Shown here one piece after another: positions 1 through 8,340 of a stretch of 24,503 bases of DNA. The notes under the pieces were generated by a model that was not told the origin of the DNA, made no database searches, and was given only the letters and a program-made list of their open reading frames with translations. Position 1 is the stretch's first letter; every line of letters begins with the position of its first letter. The position numbers and the translations under genes are program-made. The stretch covers positions 1-24,503 of the forward strand of contig DATEQV010000299.1 in assembly GCA_035272265.1 (NCBI GenBank), read 5' to 3'. The DNA is from Acidisphaera sp035272265. Its GTDB lineage: Bacteria > Pseudomonadota > Alphaproteobacteria > Acetobacterales > Acetobacteraceae.

Positions 1-2
1 TG

Positions 3-1544
3 GAGGCGGACGCGAAGCTCACCGGTTCACGCGCGAGCCCGTCGGGAACCATGCACATCGAAGCGTCCGGCCTGCGCGTCCCGACCGGCAACGCCGCCGC
101 GCTGCCGCCCGCCCGGCTGACGGCAACCGCGACACTTCAGGGCACCTCCGCGCGCATCGACGCGCATGCCGACGCCGGACCGCGTATCTCGCTCACCGCC
201 ACCGGCACCGCGCCGATCGGCGCCGGGCCGATCAACCTTCAGGCGCGCGGGCGCATCGACCTCGCCGTGCTCGATCCGATCGTCGCGGCGGCCGGCCAGC
301 GCGTGCGCGGGATCATGTCGCTCGATCTCGGCATCGTCGGCACCGCTTCAGCACCGCGGCCGACCGGCTTCGTCACGCTGACCGACGGCGAGGTGCAGGA
401 CTTCGCGCGTGGCGTTCATCTCCACGACATCGACGCGCGCCTGGACGCGGTCGGCGACACCGTGCGTCTGACCAGCCTGACGGCGAAGGCCGGCACCGGC
501 ACGGTCAGCGCCAGCGGCAGCGTCGGCGTGACCGGCGACAAACCGGTGAACATCATGCTGACGATGCGCGGCGCGCAGCCGGTCGCGTCCGACCTGCTGA
601 CCGCAACGATCGACGCCGACCTCAGCCTGCGCGGCGCACTGACGACGAAGCTCGCGGCGTCCGGCTCGATCGGCATCACGCGCGCCGACATCCGCGTGCC
701 GGAACGCCTGCCCGCCACCGTCGTCGTGTTGAACGTGCGCAACGCCGGCGCGCCGCCACCGCCGCCGGCGCCGCCAAGCGCCGCGCCCACGATCGACCTC
801 GCGCTCGGCTTGCATGCGCAGCGCATCTTCGTGCGCGGGCGCGGGCTCAACGTCGAATTGGCCGGCGAGATGAAGCTCGCCGGCACCGCCGCCCGGCCGG
901 TCCCGAGCGGCGGCTTTCAGATGGAGCGCGGCAGTTTCAGCCTCGCCGGCCAGTCGCTGATCTTCACCCAGGGCGACGTATCGTTCAGCGGCGGCAGCCT
1001 GACCGATCCGTCGCTCGATTTCACCGCGACGACGGTGAACGGCACGACGACCGCCAGCCTGAACGTCGGCGGCACCGCGAGCCACCCGACGATCACGCTG
1101 AGCTCGTCGCCGCCGCTGCCGCAGGACGAGATCCTCGCGCAGATCCTGTTCCACCGCAGCGCCAGCGAACTCTCGCCGTTCGAGCTTGCCAGCGCCGCCG
1201 CGGCGCTCGCGTCGTTTACCGGCGTGGGCGGCGGGATCGGCGATCCGCTCGCCTTCATCCGCTCCGGCCTCGGGCTCGACACGCTGTCGGTCGGCAGCGG
1301 CGCCAACGGCGCACCGGCCGTCACCGCCGGACGCTACGTCGCGCCGGGCGTGTTCCTCGGCGCGCGGCAGAACGCGTCGGGCAGCACACAGGCGACCGTG
1401 CAGGTCGATCTCTACAAGGGGCTGAAGCTGGAAGGCACCGCCGGCACCGGCACAGGCACCGCCACCGGCAGCAGCAACACCACGTTCGACCCGAGCAGCA
1501 GCGGCGGCACGGGCGCGGGGATCACGTACCAGTTCCAGTACTGA
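3..1544 (+). CDS. TamB-like translocation/assembly module protein, C-terminal part (5' truncated)
   Basis: The reading frame is open from the first full codon (base 3), so the gene begins outside the window; the ATG at 51 is internal. About 514 residues are visible. They are rich in short alternating beta-strand repeats (Gly/Ala/Thr/Ser/Asp, almost no Cys), typical of the TamB/DUF490 beta-taco scaffold. A proline-rich break (APPPPPAPPSAAP) falls near residues 248-260. The distal part has the DUF490-type 'LPQDEILAQILF' segment followed by 'LSPFELASAAAALASFTG', and the protein ends in a Gly/Thr/Ser-rich tail closing with aromatic residues (YQFQY). TamB spans the periplasm from the inner membrane and works with the Omp85 protein TamA in placing beta-barrel proteins or moving lipids to the outer membrane. 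A tamA gene would be expected upstream, outside the window. It converges on the DUF2141 gene with only 7 bp between stops. Confidence 0.85.
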   Translation, partial: EADAKLTGSRASPSGTMHIEASGLRVPTGNAAALPPARLTATATLQGTSARIDAHADAGPRISLTATGTAPIGAGPINLQARGRIDLAVLDPIVAAAGQRVRGIMSLDLGIVGTASAPRPTGFVTLTDGEVQDFARGVHLHDIDARLDAVGDTVRLTSLTAKAGTGTVSASGSVGVTGDKPVNIMLTMRGAQPVASDLLTATIDADLSLRGALTTKLAASGSIGITRADIRVPERLPATVVVLNVRNAGAPPPPPAPPSAAPTIDLALGLHAQRIFVRGRGLNVELAGEMKLAGTAARPVPSGGFQMERGSFSLAGQSLIFTQGDVSFSGGSLTDPSLDFTATTVNGTTTASLNVGGTASHPTITLSSSPPLPQDEILAQILFHRSASELSPFELASAAAALASFTGVGGGIGDPLAFIRSGLGLDTLSVGSGANGAPAVTAGRYVAPGVFLGARQNASGSTQATVQVDLYKGLKLEGTAGTGTGTATGSSNTTFDPSSSGGTGAGITYQFQY

Positions 1545-1551
1545 TCGCGCG

Positions 1552-1974
1552 TCACAACGAGTAGTAGGTCAGCGTGATCCGTACCTGCACCGGCACCGCG
1601 CCGACGGTGAATCGTGCATCGGCGAAACTGGGCGGCCCGAAGCGCATCGGCGCGTCGTTGGAGAACCCGATGCCCTGGTCCGGGAAGCCGAGCGCGTCGC
1701 GCCGGATCTCGCCCCAATCGTGCTCGTCCAGATACGCCTGCGCGGCGTAGGTGCCGGGCGGGACGTCGGCGAAGCGAACTGTCATGGTGCCCTTCACCGC
1801 CGGGACCGCCTGACGGAAGGTGCAGATCGGCTGCAGGAACTCCGGCTCGCGGCAGATCGCGACGCGAAGGTGGCCCGTCGCCGCGCGCAGGTTGCGCACC
1901 TCGACATCGACCTCGCCGGCAAGCGCGGGCGCGGTTGCGGCCGCAAGCGCCGCGGCGAGGACAACGCGCTTCAC
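1552..1974 (-). CDS. Secreted DUF2141-family protein, last gene of carotenoid-type operon
   Basis: This encodes 140 aa from a GTG start at 1974. The start overlaps the stop of the upstream glycosyltransferase by four bases (GTGA), which is why I chose it. Residues 1-20 form a classic signal peptide (MKRVVLAAALAAATAPALA), so the product is exported. The mature part is a small beta-sandwich-like domain. It carries the DUF2141 signature: 'DVPPGTYAAQAYLDEHD', then 'GFPDQGIGFSNDA' and 'FGPPSFADARF'. The molecular function of DUF2141 is unknown. The coupling to desaturase, acyltransferase and glycosyltransferase genes suggests a periplasmic or outer-membrane role linked to the finished carotenoid, which is inference. 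The family assignment is solid; the role is not. Confidence 0.85.
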   Translation of the reverse strand: MKRVVLAAALAAATAPALAGEVDVEVRNLRAATGHLRVAICREPEFLQPICTFRQAVPAVKGTMTVRFADVPPGTYAAQAYLDEHDWGEIRRDALGFPDQGIGFSNDAPMRFGPPSFADARFTVGAVPVQVRITLTYYSL

Positions 1975-3062
1975 TGCGCCGGATACGCGCGGCCGCGCCA
2001 CGTCGCCGGCCGTCCGCGCAGCGCCCGGATCAGCGCCGCCCATTGCACGACCAGGACCGACAGCACCGACAACGGCTGCAACGGCACGTCCCGCAACGGC
2101 TGATCGAACCGCAGCGCCACCAGGGCGCGCAACCCCAGCGAGCACAGCACGGCCGCAACCGCCATTCGTGAGGGATCGCTCAGCAGCAGCAGCCACGGAA
2201 GCAGATGCCCGCCGGCCAGCAGCGCCGTCCAGACCGGCAACGCAACAGGTGTCGCCATGCCTTCGGTCGCGTTCTTCGTCAGCCCTTCCCAGACCTGCGC
2301 CGTATCCTGGTACATGCGGCACGACGCGAAGGCGGATGCATCGAACAGCCCGGTCATGATCCCCGCGCGGCGGAACGCGCGCGGCAACGTGATGCCATCG
2401 TGCAGGCTGGCGCGGATCGCGCCGTGTCCTCCCGCGCGCACGTACGCATCGCGACGCGCGACGAACAACTGCCCGCATCCCGCCCCGAATGACGTCACCC
2501 GGAACACGCGCGCAGCCAACATCGGCAGGTAGCCGAGCAGCAGCACGTGGATCATCGGCAGCAACAGCCGCTCCGCCCAGCCGCCGAACACCTGCCGAGG
2601 GAAACCGCTCGCCAACCCCAGCGACGGACGGCGCTGCATCGCACCCGCCATCCTCGCGACCGCTTCGGGCGCGAGACGCACGTCGGCATCGACGAACACC
2701 ATCAGCTCGTGCTGCGCCAATGTCGCCAAGGTCGCGCAGGCGTGCTGCTTGCCGGACCAGCCCGGCGGCAGCGGCGGCGCCTCCGCCACGCGCAGCTTCG
2801 CGTCCTGGATCGACGCGAGCACCGCGGCGGTGCCGTCGGTCGAGTGATCGTCCAGCACGACGACCTCGACCTCCACGCCCTCGCTCGCCAGCGCGCACGC
2901 GACGGCGTCGCCGATATTCGCCTCCTCGTTGCGCGCGGGGATCAGGATCGACACTTTCGGGCAATCGCGCGCGGCCGGCGGCGTGCGATAGACGAGCAGG
3001 TTGAGCAGCGCCAGCGCCAGCGGGAACGCCGCCAGGATCAACGCAACGGTTGCGATTGTCAT
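1971..3062 (-). CDS. Membrane glycosyltransferase, GT2 family (CrtQ-like), carotenoid operon
   Basis: This encodes 363 aa. The ATG at 3062 overlaps the acyltransferase stop (ATGA), indicating translational coupling. Residues 1-25 are an N-terminal membrane anchor. The GT-A domain follows, with VSILIPARNEE at 37-47, 'LDDHSTDGT' near 70-78 (nucleotide binding), the DxD-type metal site 'FVDAD' at 123-127, and a QxxxxW-like segment 'QDTAQVWEG' at 252-260. Hydrophobic segments at about 272-294, 299-318 and 329-348 give a membrane-embedded C-terminus. This architecture matches the GT2 enzymes that glycosylate carotenoid carboxylates (staphyloxanthin CrtQ type) and hopanoid-associated HpnB-like enzymes. 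From the neighbours I infer transfer of a sugar to an oxidised carotenoid at the cytoplasmic membrane. The sugar donor and acceptor cannot be read from sequence. Confidence 0.85.
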   Translation of the reverse strand: MTIATVALILAAFPLALALLNLLVYRTPPAARDCPKVSILIPARNEEANIGDAVACALASEGVEVEVVVLDDHSTDGTAAVLASIQDAKLRVAEAPPLPPGWSGKQHACATLATLAQHELMVFVDADVRLAPEAVARMAGAMQRRPSLGLASGFPRQVFGGWAERLLLPMIHVLLLGYLPMLAARVFRVTSFGAGCGQLFVARRDAYVRAGGHGAIRASLHDGITLPRAFRRAGIMTGLFDASAFASCRMYQDTAQVWEGLTKNATEGMATPVALPVWTALLAGGHLLPWLLLLSDPSRMAVAAVLCSLGLRALVALRFDQPLRDVPLQPLSVLSVLVVQWAALIRALRGRPATWRGRAYPAQ

Positions 3063-3838
3063 CGCTCGTGGCTCGGGTCGAAGCGCCGCAGCCGCGCCCA
3101 GGACGCGGCCCGCCGCCAGCCGTCGTACACGCCGCCGACGCCGGTCCGGCCGTCCAGCAGCGAGACGAAGCGTGCCGGATCGCGGCTGACCGCATCCGCC
3201 GACAACGCCTCCATCGTCGCCTCCAGCGCCGTCTCCAGCCGCGCCTGCCAGGCGGCGACGCTGACCGATCCGTCCGCCGACATCGGCTTGCCGAAACGAG
3301 CGAGCGCCTCGGGCTTGCTCTCGTTCCAGAACGTGAAGTCGAGCGCCAAGGGCAGGATCGTCGCACAAGCCGCGCGCCGCGCCAGATGCGCAATGCCGGG
3401 TCTGATGCGCACGGGACGGATGCGCGCATCGGTGAAGCGTCCCTCGGCGGTGATCCACAGCGCGCGGCGCGAATCGGACAGCACGTGGTCGGCCACCAGC
3501 AGGAAGCGCACCGCGCCTTTCGCGCCGGGCTCCAGGCCGAACACCCCCAACTTGCGCATCACGCCGTACTGCTTGAGTGCCTCTGCCTCCATCGGGGCGT
3601 AGCCCTGCCACGCCGGCAGCAGCGTCTCGCCCAGCACGAACATGATCGCCGGGTCCCACCAGGACGGGTGGTTGCAATAGACGATCAGCGGCCGGCCCGG
3701 CTCAGGATGCGGCACGCCCTCGCGCGCGACGCGCACGCCATGGAACCGCCGCGGCAGCGACCAGCGCAGGTAGCGCACGAAGCCGCGATGCAGGAACGCG
3801 GAACGCAGCGCGACCGGATCGGCCGGCAGCTCAGACAT
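3059..3838 (-). CDS. PlsC-like lysophospholipid/glycoside acyltransferase, carotenoid operon
   Basis: This encodes 259 aa, with an ATG at 3838 two bases after the stop of the upstream flavoenzyme gene. The PlsC/LPLAT catalytic motif HX4D is present as 'NHPSWWD' (His57, Asp62). It is followed by a block-III-like 'TAEGRFTD' in place of the classic EGTRS and by 'ILPLALDFTFW'. The length is close to the family norm, and no strong transmembrane helix is visible apart from moderately hydrophobic stretches. The family transfers acyl chains from acyl-CoA or acyl-ACP to a hydroxyl. Between a glycosyltransferase and two carotenoid flavoenzymes, the likely job is acylation of a carotenoid glycoside, analogous to the last step of staphyloxanthin synthesis (CrtO, a different protein family). 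A general phospholipid acyltransferase role remains possible. Confidence 0.82.
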   Translation of the reverse strand: MSELPADPVALRSAFLHRGFVRYLRWSLPRRFHGVRVAREGVPHPEPGRPLIVYCNHPSWWDPAIMFVLGETLLPAWQGYAPMEAEALKQYGVMRKLGVFGLEPGAKGAVRFLLVADHVLSDSRRALWITAEGRFTDARIRPVRIRPGIAHLARRAACATILPLALDFTFWNESKPEALARFGKPMSADGSVSVAAWQARLETALEATMEALSADAVSRDPARFVSLLDGRTGVGGVYDGWRRAASWARLRRFDPSHER

Positions 3839-3840
3839 GG

Positions 3841-5436
3841 TCAGGCATGCGCGGCATGCGCCGGCACCTCCGCGCCCGCGCGCAAGTCGGCGTCCACGCT
3901 GTCCGCGGCGATCCATCCCGACATCAGCACCATCGGCATCCCCGGCCCGGGATGCGCGGCGCCGCCGGCCAGATACAGGCCCGGCAGGTCGCGCGAGCGG
4001 TTGCCTGGCTTGAACGCGCCGAAGAAGCGGCCGTGGCTCGCCAGCCCGTAGATCGCGCCGTCCAGCACGCGGTAGCGGTCGTGGATGTCCTGCGGCGTGA
4101 GGTGGCGCTCGACGCGGATGCGCTCCTCGATGTCGTGCATCCCCGCGCAGCGCTTGAGCTTGTCGAGGATCTTGCGGCGATAGTTCGGCAGCATCTTCGA
4201 CCAGTCGTGGTGCGGCCGCAGATACGGCGTGTGCACCAGCACGTACAGCGCCTCGCCGCCGGGCGGTGCGACGTCCGGCTCGGTGCGCGCGGGCGCGGCC
4301 AGATAGCAGGTCGGATCCGGCGCCGGCTCGCCACGCTTGTAGATGTGGTCGAACTCCTCCTCCGGGTCGCGCGAGAAGACGAAATCGTGATGCGCGATGT
4401 GCTCGTAGGCGCGGTCCAGCCCGAGATACAGCACCACGCCCGAGCACGCGGGCGGCCGGCTGCCCCAGCGCTTGGCGAACAGGCGGTCGGACGCGCCCCC
4501 CACCAGCTCGCGATACGTCCGCACGCTGTCCATGTTCGACAGCACCGCCGAGCACGCGATGCGCTCACCGTCGTCGGTCTCGATCCCCGACGCGCGCCCG
4601 CCCTGCGTGGTGATGCGTGCGACGCCGACGCCGGTCCTGATCTCGACGCCCAGCGATCGCGCGAGTTTCTCCAGCGCCACCGGCACCGCGCGCGTGCCGC
4701 CCATCGGGTACCACACGCCCTCGCCGGTTTGCATGTGCGCGATGCCGCACAGCACCGCCGGGGTGCCGTACGGCGAACTGCCGACATACTGCACGAAGTG
4801 ATCCAGCATCTGCGCCACGCGCGCGTCGCGCACGCGCTTGCGGATCTGGCCGGCGACGGTCGTGCCCATCCGCAGCGCCATGATGTCCGACAGCGTCGCC
4901 AGGTCCATCTGCTTGCGGACGTCGATCGTATCACGAAGGTCCTCGACCGACTTCCAGAAGAAGAACCGCTCCGAAATGTCGTGCAGCCGCTCGCTCAGCT
5001 TGAGGAAGTCGCGATAACCTTCGGCGTTCCCGGGGCTGAACTTTTCAATCGTGTCGGCCGCCGTCGCCTCGTCCTCGCGCAGGTCCAGCACCGAGCCGTC
5101 GTCGAAGAAGCAGCGCCACTGCGGGTCGAGCCGGCGCAGATCGAGCGCGTCCTCCATCCGCTGCCCCGCCTCGGCGTAGATGCGCGCGAGCACCCGCGGG
5201 ATGGTCAGGATCGTCGGCCCCATGTCGAAGCGGAAGCCGCCTTCGTGCAGCACCGCCGCCTTGCCGCCGAGCCAGTGGTTCTTCTCGAACAGCACCACCA
5301 AATGCCCGCGCGCGGCGAGCGTGCAGGCCGCGGCAAGCCCGCCGAGCCCGCCGCCGATCACGCCGACCGGCAGACCCTCACGCCGCGGCGCCGCTTCGCG
5401 CGGGCGGTCCAGCGTATCGAGCACCGCGCCGCTCAC
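3841..5436 (-). CDS. CrtI/CrtN-family FAD-dependent carotenoid desaturase or oxygenase (CrtP/CrtNb-like)
   Basis: This encodes 531 aa from a GTG at 5436 that overlaps the preceding gene's stop (GTGA). The N-terminal FAD-binding Rossmann motif 'GVIGGGLGGLAAA' lies at about 25-37, with 'GGKAAVLHEGGFRFDMGPT' after it as in phytoene desaturases. The mid-region has 'PYGTPAVLCGIAHMQTGEGVWYPMGGT'. The C-terminal FAD motif reads 'LYLAGGAAHPGPGMPMVLMS' rather than the usual GAGTHPGxGxP of simple desaturases. This divergence, together with a second, more canonical copy upstream, suggests the pair divides the work. One enzyme would introduce double bases and the other would oxidise the carotenoid end (CrtNb/CrtP type) or act late as CrtD does. 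That split is inference. No carotenoid synthase (crtB/crtM) or prenyltransferase gene is in the window. Confidence 0.85.
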   Translation of the reverse strand: MSGAVLDTLDRPREAAPRREGLPVGVIGGGLGGLAAACTLAARGHLVVLFEKNHWLGGKAAVLHEGGFRFDMGPTILTIPRVLARIYAEAGQRMEDALDLRRLDPQWRCFFDDGSVLDLREDEATAADTIEKFSPGNAEGYRDFLKLSERLHDISERFFFWKSVEDLRDTIDVRKQMDLATLSDIMALRMGTTVAGQIRKRVRDARVAQMLDHFVQYVGSSPYGTPAVLCGIAHMQTGEGVWYPMGGTRAVPVALEKLARSLGVEIRTGVGVARITTQGGRASGIETDDGERIACSAVLSNMDSVRTYRELVGGASDRLFAKRWGSRPPACSGVVLYLGLDRAYEHIAHHDFVFSRDPEEEFDHIYKRGEPAPDPTCYLAAPARTEPDVAPPGGEALYVLVHTPYLRPHHDWSKMLPNYRRKILDKLKRCAGMHDIEERIRVERHLTPQDIHDRYRVLDGAIYGLASHGRFFGAFKPGNRSRDLPGLYLAGGAAHPGPGMPMVLMSGWIAADSVDADLRAGAEVPAHAAHA

Positions 5437-6998
5437 AATGCCACCGCGATCTCGGGCGCGAGCGTCGGCAGGCCGGGCTTGGCCGGTGCGTCCCAGGTTC
5501 CGTGCAACGACAGGTCCTCCGCCATAAGCCGCGCGGTGATCCGCGCCGATTCGAAGATCGTCGGCAGCCCGCTGCCGGGATGCGTGCCGCCGCCCACCAG
5601 ATAAACGCCGCGCACGTCCTCGAAGCGGTTGTGCGGCCGGAACGCCATCATCTGATCGAGCGAGTGCGCCAGGTTGAACGTCGCCCCGCGGTGGATGGCC
5701 ATGTCCTCTTCCCACCCGACCGGGGTCAGCATCTTCTCGAACCGGATGCGCCGCTCGACATCGGTGATGCCGATACGCTCCAGCCGGTCGAGCGCGATCC
5801 GCCGGAACCTCTGCTGCTCCGCCGGCCAGTCGATCCCGCCCTCGCGGTTATGCCCCACCGGGAGCAGCACATACAGCGTCGAGTGCCCCGGTGGCGCCAG
5901 CGTGTCGTCGGTCACGGATGCGTTCTGCACGTAGAACGACGGTTCGGTCGGCGTCGCGCGCCCGGCGTCGATCTCATCGACGTTCCGCCGGTACTCCTTC
6001 GACAGAAAGATGGTGTGATGACCAACGTCGTCGAAACGGCCCTCGATGCCCAGATACAGCATGAACGTCGAGCAGGAGAATTTCTTGCGCTCGATCCGCC
6101 GGTCGGTCCACCGGCGCCGCGCCTCGTTCGGCACCAGCGTGCGCATCGCATGGGCGAAGTCGGCGTTGACCACCAGCGCGTCGAACCGCTCGTCGCCGGC
6201 CGCCGTGCGCACGCCCCTCGCCGTGCGCCCGTCCACCAGGATGCGCTCCACAGGCTCGCCGAGGCGCATGTCGACGCCCATGTCCTCGCACATGCGCGCC
6301 ATCGCGGCCATCACCGCGCCGGTTCCGCCGCGCGGATGCCAGACGCCGTACTCGTATTCCATGAACGCCAGAATCGTGAACAGGCTCGGGCAGCGGTACG
6401 GCGACATGCCCAGGTATTTGCTCTGGAACGAGAACGCCAGCCGCACGCGCGGATCGCCGAAGTAGCGGCTCAGATCCTTGTCCACCGACCGCGGCGGCAC
6501 GAGCACCGGCAGCGCGCCGAGCAGATCGGTCCGCAGCATATCGCGGATCGAATTGAACGGCCGTTCCAGCACCGACCGGCAGGCGGCGAACTTGCGGCGG
6601 TTGTCCTCCATGTAGCGGGCTACGTGCCGCGCATCCTCCGGCGCGATGCGCGCGACCTCGGCCTCCAGCCGATCGAGGTTGGCGGTCGCCGCGATCCGGC
6701 CGCCGGTCTCGAACACCAGATGATACTGCGGATCGAGCCGGATCATCTCGACCTCGTCGCGCAGCCGGCGGCCGCACGCCTCGAAGACCTCCTCCAGGAT
6801 GCGGGGATATAGGAAGAACGTCGGGCCCATGTCGAAGCGGAACCGGCCGGGTGCCGCGTCGGCGACGATCGTGGCCGACCGGCCGCCGACGCGCCCATGG
6901 CGTTCGAACAGCGTCACGTCGGCCCCTGCCCTCGCCAGCAGCATCGCGGCGGCAAGCCCGCCGGGTCCCGCGCCGATGACGCCGATGCGCCGCGTCAT
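5433..6998 (-). CDS. CrtI/CrtN-family carotenoid desaturase (first gene of operon)
   Basis: This encodes 521 aa from an ATG at 6998; no strong Shine-Dalgarno is seen before it. The FAD Rossmann motif 'GVIGAGPGGLAAAMLLARAG' lies at residues 6-25, then 'VGGRSATIV' and 'FRFDMGPTFFLYP'. The canonical C-terminal FAD motif 'YLVGGGTHPGSGLP' is intact and is followed by 'IFESARITARLM'. These features mark the phytoene/dehydrosqualene desaturase family, which removes hydrogens from a colourless C30 or C40 backbone to make coloured polyenes at the cytoplasmic membrane. It starts a run of five minus-strand genes with overlaps or gaps of four bases or fewer. A C30 (squalene-derived) backbone is suggested by the glycosyltransferase/acyltransferase company but is not proven. 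It is divergent from the J-domain gene across a 177 bp spacer in which I see no convincing promoter. Confidence 0.87.
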   Translation of the reverse strand: MTRRIGVIGAGPGGLAAAMLLARAGADVTLFERHGRVGGRSATIVADAAPGRFRFDMGPTFFLYPRILEEVFEACGRRLRDEVEMIRLDPQYHLVFETGGRIAATANLDRLEAEVARIAPEDARHVARYMEDNRRKFAACRSVLERPFNSIRDMLRTDLLGALPVLVPPRSVDKDLSRYFGDPRVRLAFSFQSKYLGMSPYRCPSLFTILAFMEYEYGVWHPRGGTGAVMAAMARMCEDMGVDMRLGEPVERILVDGRTARGVRTAAGDERFDALVVNADFAHAMRTLVPNEARRRWTDRRIERKKFSCSTFMLYLGIEGRFDDVGHHTIFLSKEYRRNVDEIDAGRATPTEPSFYVQNASVTDDTLAPPGHSTLYVLLPVGHNREGGIDWPAEQQRFRRIALDRLERIGITDVERRIRFEKMLTPVGWEEDMAIHRGATFNLAHSLDQMMAFRPHNRFEDVRGVYLVGGGTHPGSGLPTIFESARITARLMAEDLSLHGTWDAPAKPGLPTLAPEIAVAL

Positions 6999-7175
6999 CG
7001 GGTGGAAAACTCAATGGTATGCAAGGCGGCGCGGTTCCCTTCTGGCTTGGACCCGCAACGTGGGGTTGGTCACAGGGATGTCAGGGGGCGCGGCCGCCGT
7101 CCAGCCGCGATTGCGCCGCGCCCGGCCTGACGGGCGCGTGCACCCGGCGCCAATTGCGCTATATCCAGGCGGCTC

Positions 7176-8336
7176 ATGTTGGACCCGAAGGGCTATTACG
7201 CGGCGCTGGGCGTGGGGCCGGACTCGCCCGCCTCGGCGATCCATGCCGCTTACCGAAACAAGGCCAAGCTGCTGCATCCGGATGTGCCGGTGACCGGCGA
7301 CCTCGGCGCGTTCCTGCGGATCAAGGAAGCCTACGAGGTGCTGTCCGACGGGCTGCGTCGCAACGCCTACGACCGCTTGGCAAGGCCCGGACCCTTCCCG
7401 TCAGGCCGTGCAGGCCGGCCCGTCGATTTCAACTCGCCGCGGCTATGGGCCGGGTACGATCCCCCGGCCGACGACCTCGAGGCGAGCTTCCCCCCCGAGC
7501 CGCCGACCCCCAAAGCGTTCATCATGCCGGTGCGGCCGTCGGTCGTCGCCTGGGGCGGCATCGGGCTGGTCATGATCGCGGGGATCTGCGGCGCCATCTG
7601 GGGGCTGACCCGAACGACGCCCCTCCCGCAATACGGCGTGTCGGCCCTGCCGAGCGCCAACTACGTCGAAGAACCCCCGGCCGATCCGCCGGGCGCCGTC
7701 CCAAGTCCCGGTCCCGGAGCCCCGTATTACGTCCAGCCCGTGGTCGGGACCGCGATGCTGTGGCGCTACAGCGACGTCGAAGGCCAGTACCGGCCGAGCG
7801 GCGCGCTGAAGCCCTTCACGCCCGTGCTGATGCTCCGGCTGGTCTCGCACGGGGCGCTTGCCGAGGTGCAGGTGCCGAGTGGCCAGATCGGCTACGTGTA
7901 TCCACACCTCCTGGCACCCGGCGACGCCGCGTCGGCACAGCGCGCCGCCTGCATCTACGAGGCGGGCGTCACGCCGCAGAACGGCGAAATCCTGGCGCCG
8001 CCCCGCAATGCTCCGGGGACGCCGGCTCGCGTGAGTGCCGGCGGCCGCGCCACGCTGATCGACAATACAGGCGACGCGCCGGCCGTCGTAGCCTTTCGAC
8101 GCGGCCTGGAGTTCGTCGCGGTCTACGTCACGCCGCACGCCCGCGCGCGGCTGGCCGGTCTGGAGGCGGGCGCGTGGCAGATCGACTGGGCCACCGGCGA
8201 CCTCTGGAGCCGGCCCTGTTTTCAGTTCATGGCTGGAATGCGCGGCCGCCGACTGCAGGATGCCACGGTGCCCCCTGTGATCACGCTGCCGGCCGATGCC
8301 GGCACCGACGTCCCGGACCAGGCGTTCGGCCGCTGA
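7176..8336 (+). CDS. Membrane-anchored J-domain protein with C-terminal SH3-like region
   Basis: This encodes 386 aa. The J domain lies at about residues 5-70, with the HPD tripeptide at 34-36 ('KLLHPDVP') and the helix IV region 'EAYEVLSDGLRRNAYDRL'. A Pro-rich linker leads to a single transmembrane helix at about 121-144. There is no Gly/Phe region and no zinc finger, so this is a class III J protein rather than DnaJ. After the helix come another Pro-rich stretch (about 168-185) and a beta-rich region whose 'AEVQVPSGQIGYVYPHLL' resembles an SH3b fold, presumably periplasmic. The J domain would stimulate an Hsp70 (DnaK is encoded about 13 kb away) at the membrane. The extracytoplasmic part has no assigned function. 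Its stop lies 4 bp from that of the convergent maf gene. Confidence 0.8.
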   Translation: MLDPKGYYAALGVGPDSPASAIHAAYRNKAKLLHPDVPVTGDLGAFLRIKEAYEVLSDGLRRNAYDRLARPGPFPSGRAGRPVDFNSPRLWAGYDPPADDLEASFPPEPPTPKAFIMPVRPSVVAWGGIGLVMIAGICGAIWGLTRTTPLPQYGVSALPSANYVEEPPADPPGAVPSPGPGAPYYVQPVVGTAMLWRYSDVEGQYRPSGALKPFTPVLMLRLVSHGALAEVQVPSGQIGYVYPHLLAPGDAASAQRAACIYEAGVTPQNGEILAPPRNAPGTPARVSAGGRATLIDNTGDAPAVVAFRRGLEFVAVYVTPHARARLAGLEAGAWQIDWATGDLWSRPCFQFMAGMRGRRLQDATVPPVITLPADAGTDVPDQAFGR

Positions 8337-8340
8337 TCGT

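Noticed and set aside
1552..3429. 625-codon minus-strand open frame
   Set aside because: Only its last 140 codons (the DUF2141 gene from 1974) are real. The rest is an out-of-frame shadow of the glycosyltransferase and acyltransferase genes, rich in Arg as expected for GC-rich shadow frames.
3847..5604. 585-codon plus-strand frame opposite the carotenoid flavoenzymes
   Set aside because: His/Arg/Ala-rich shadow of two recognised genes on the other strand.
7893..7906. DnaA-box-like GTATCCACA inside the J-domain gene
   Set aside because: A single one-mismatch match within coding sequence, away from the other boxes, is likely chance.
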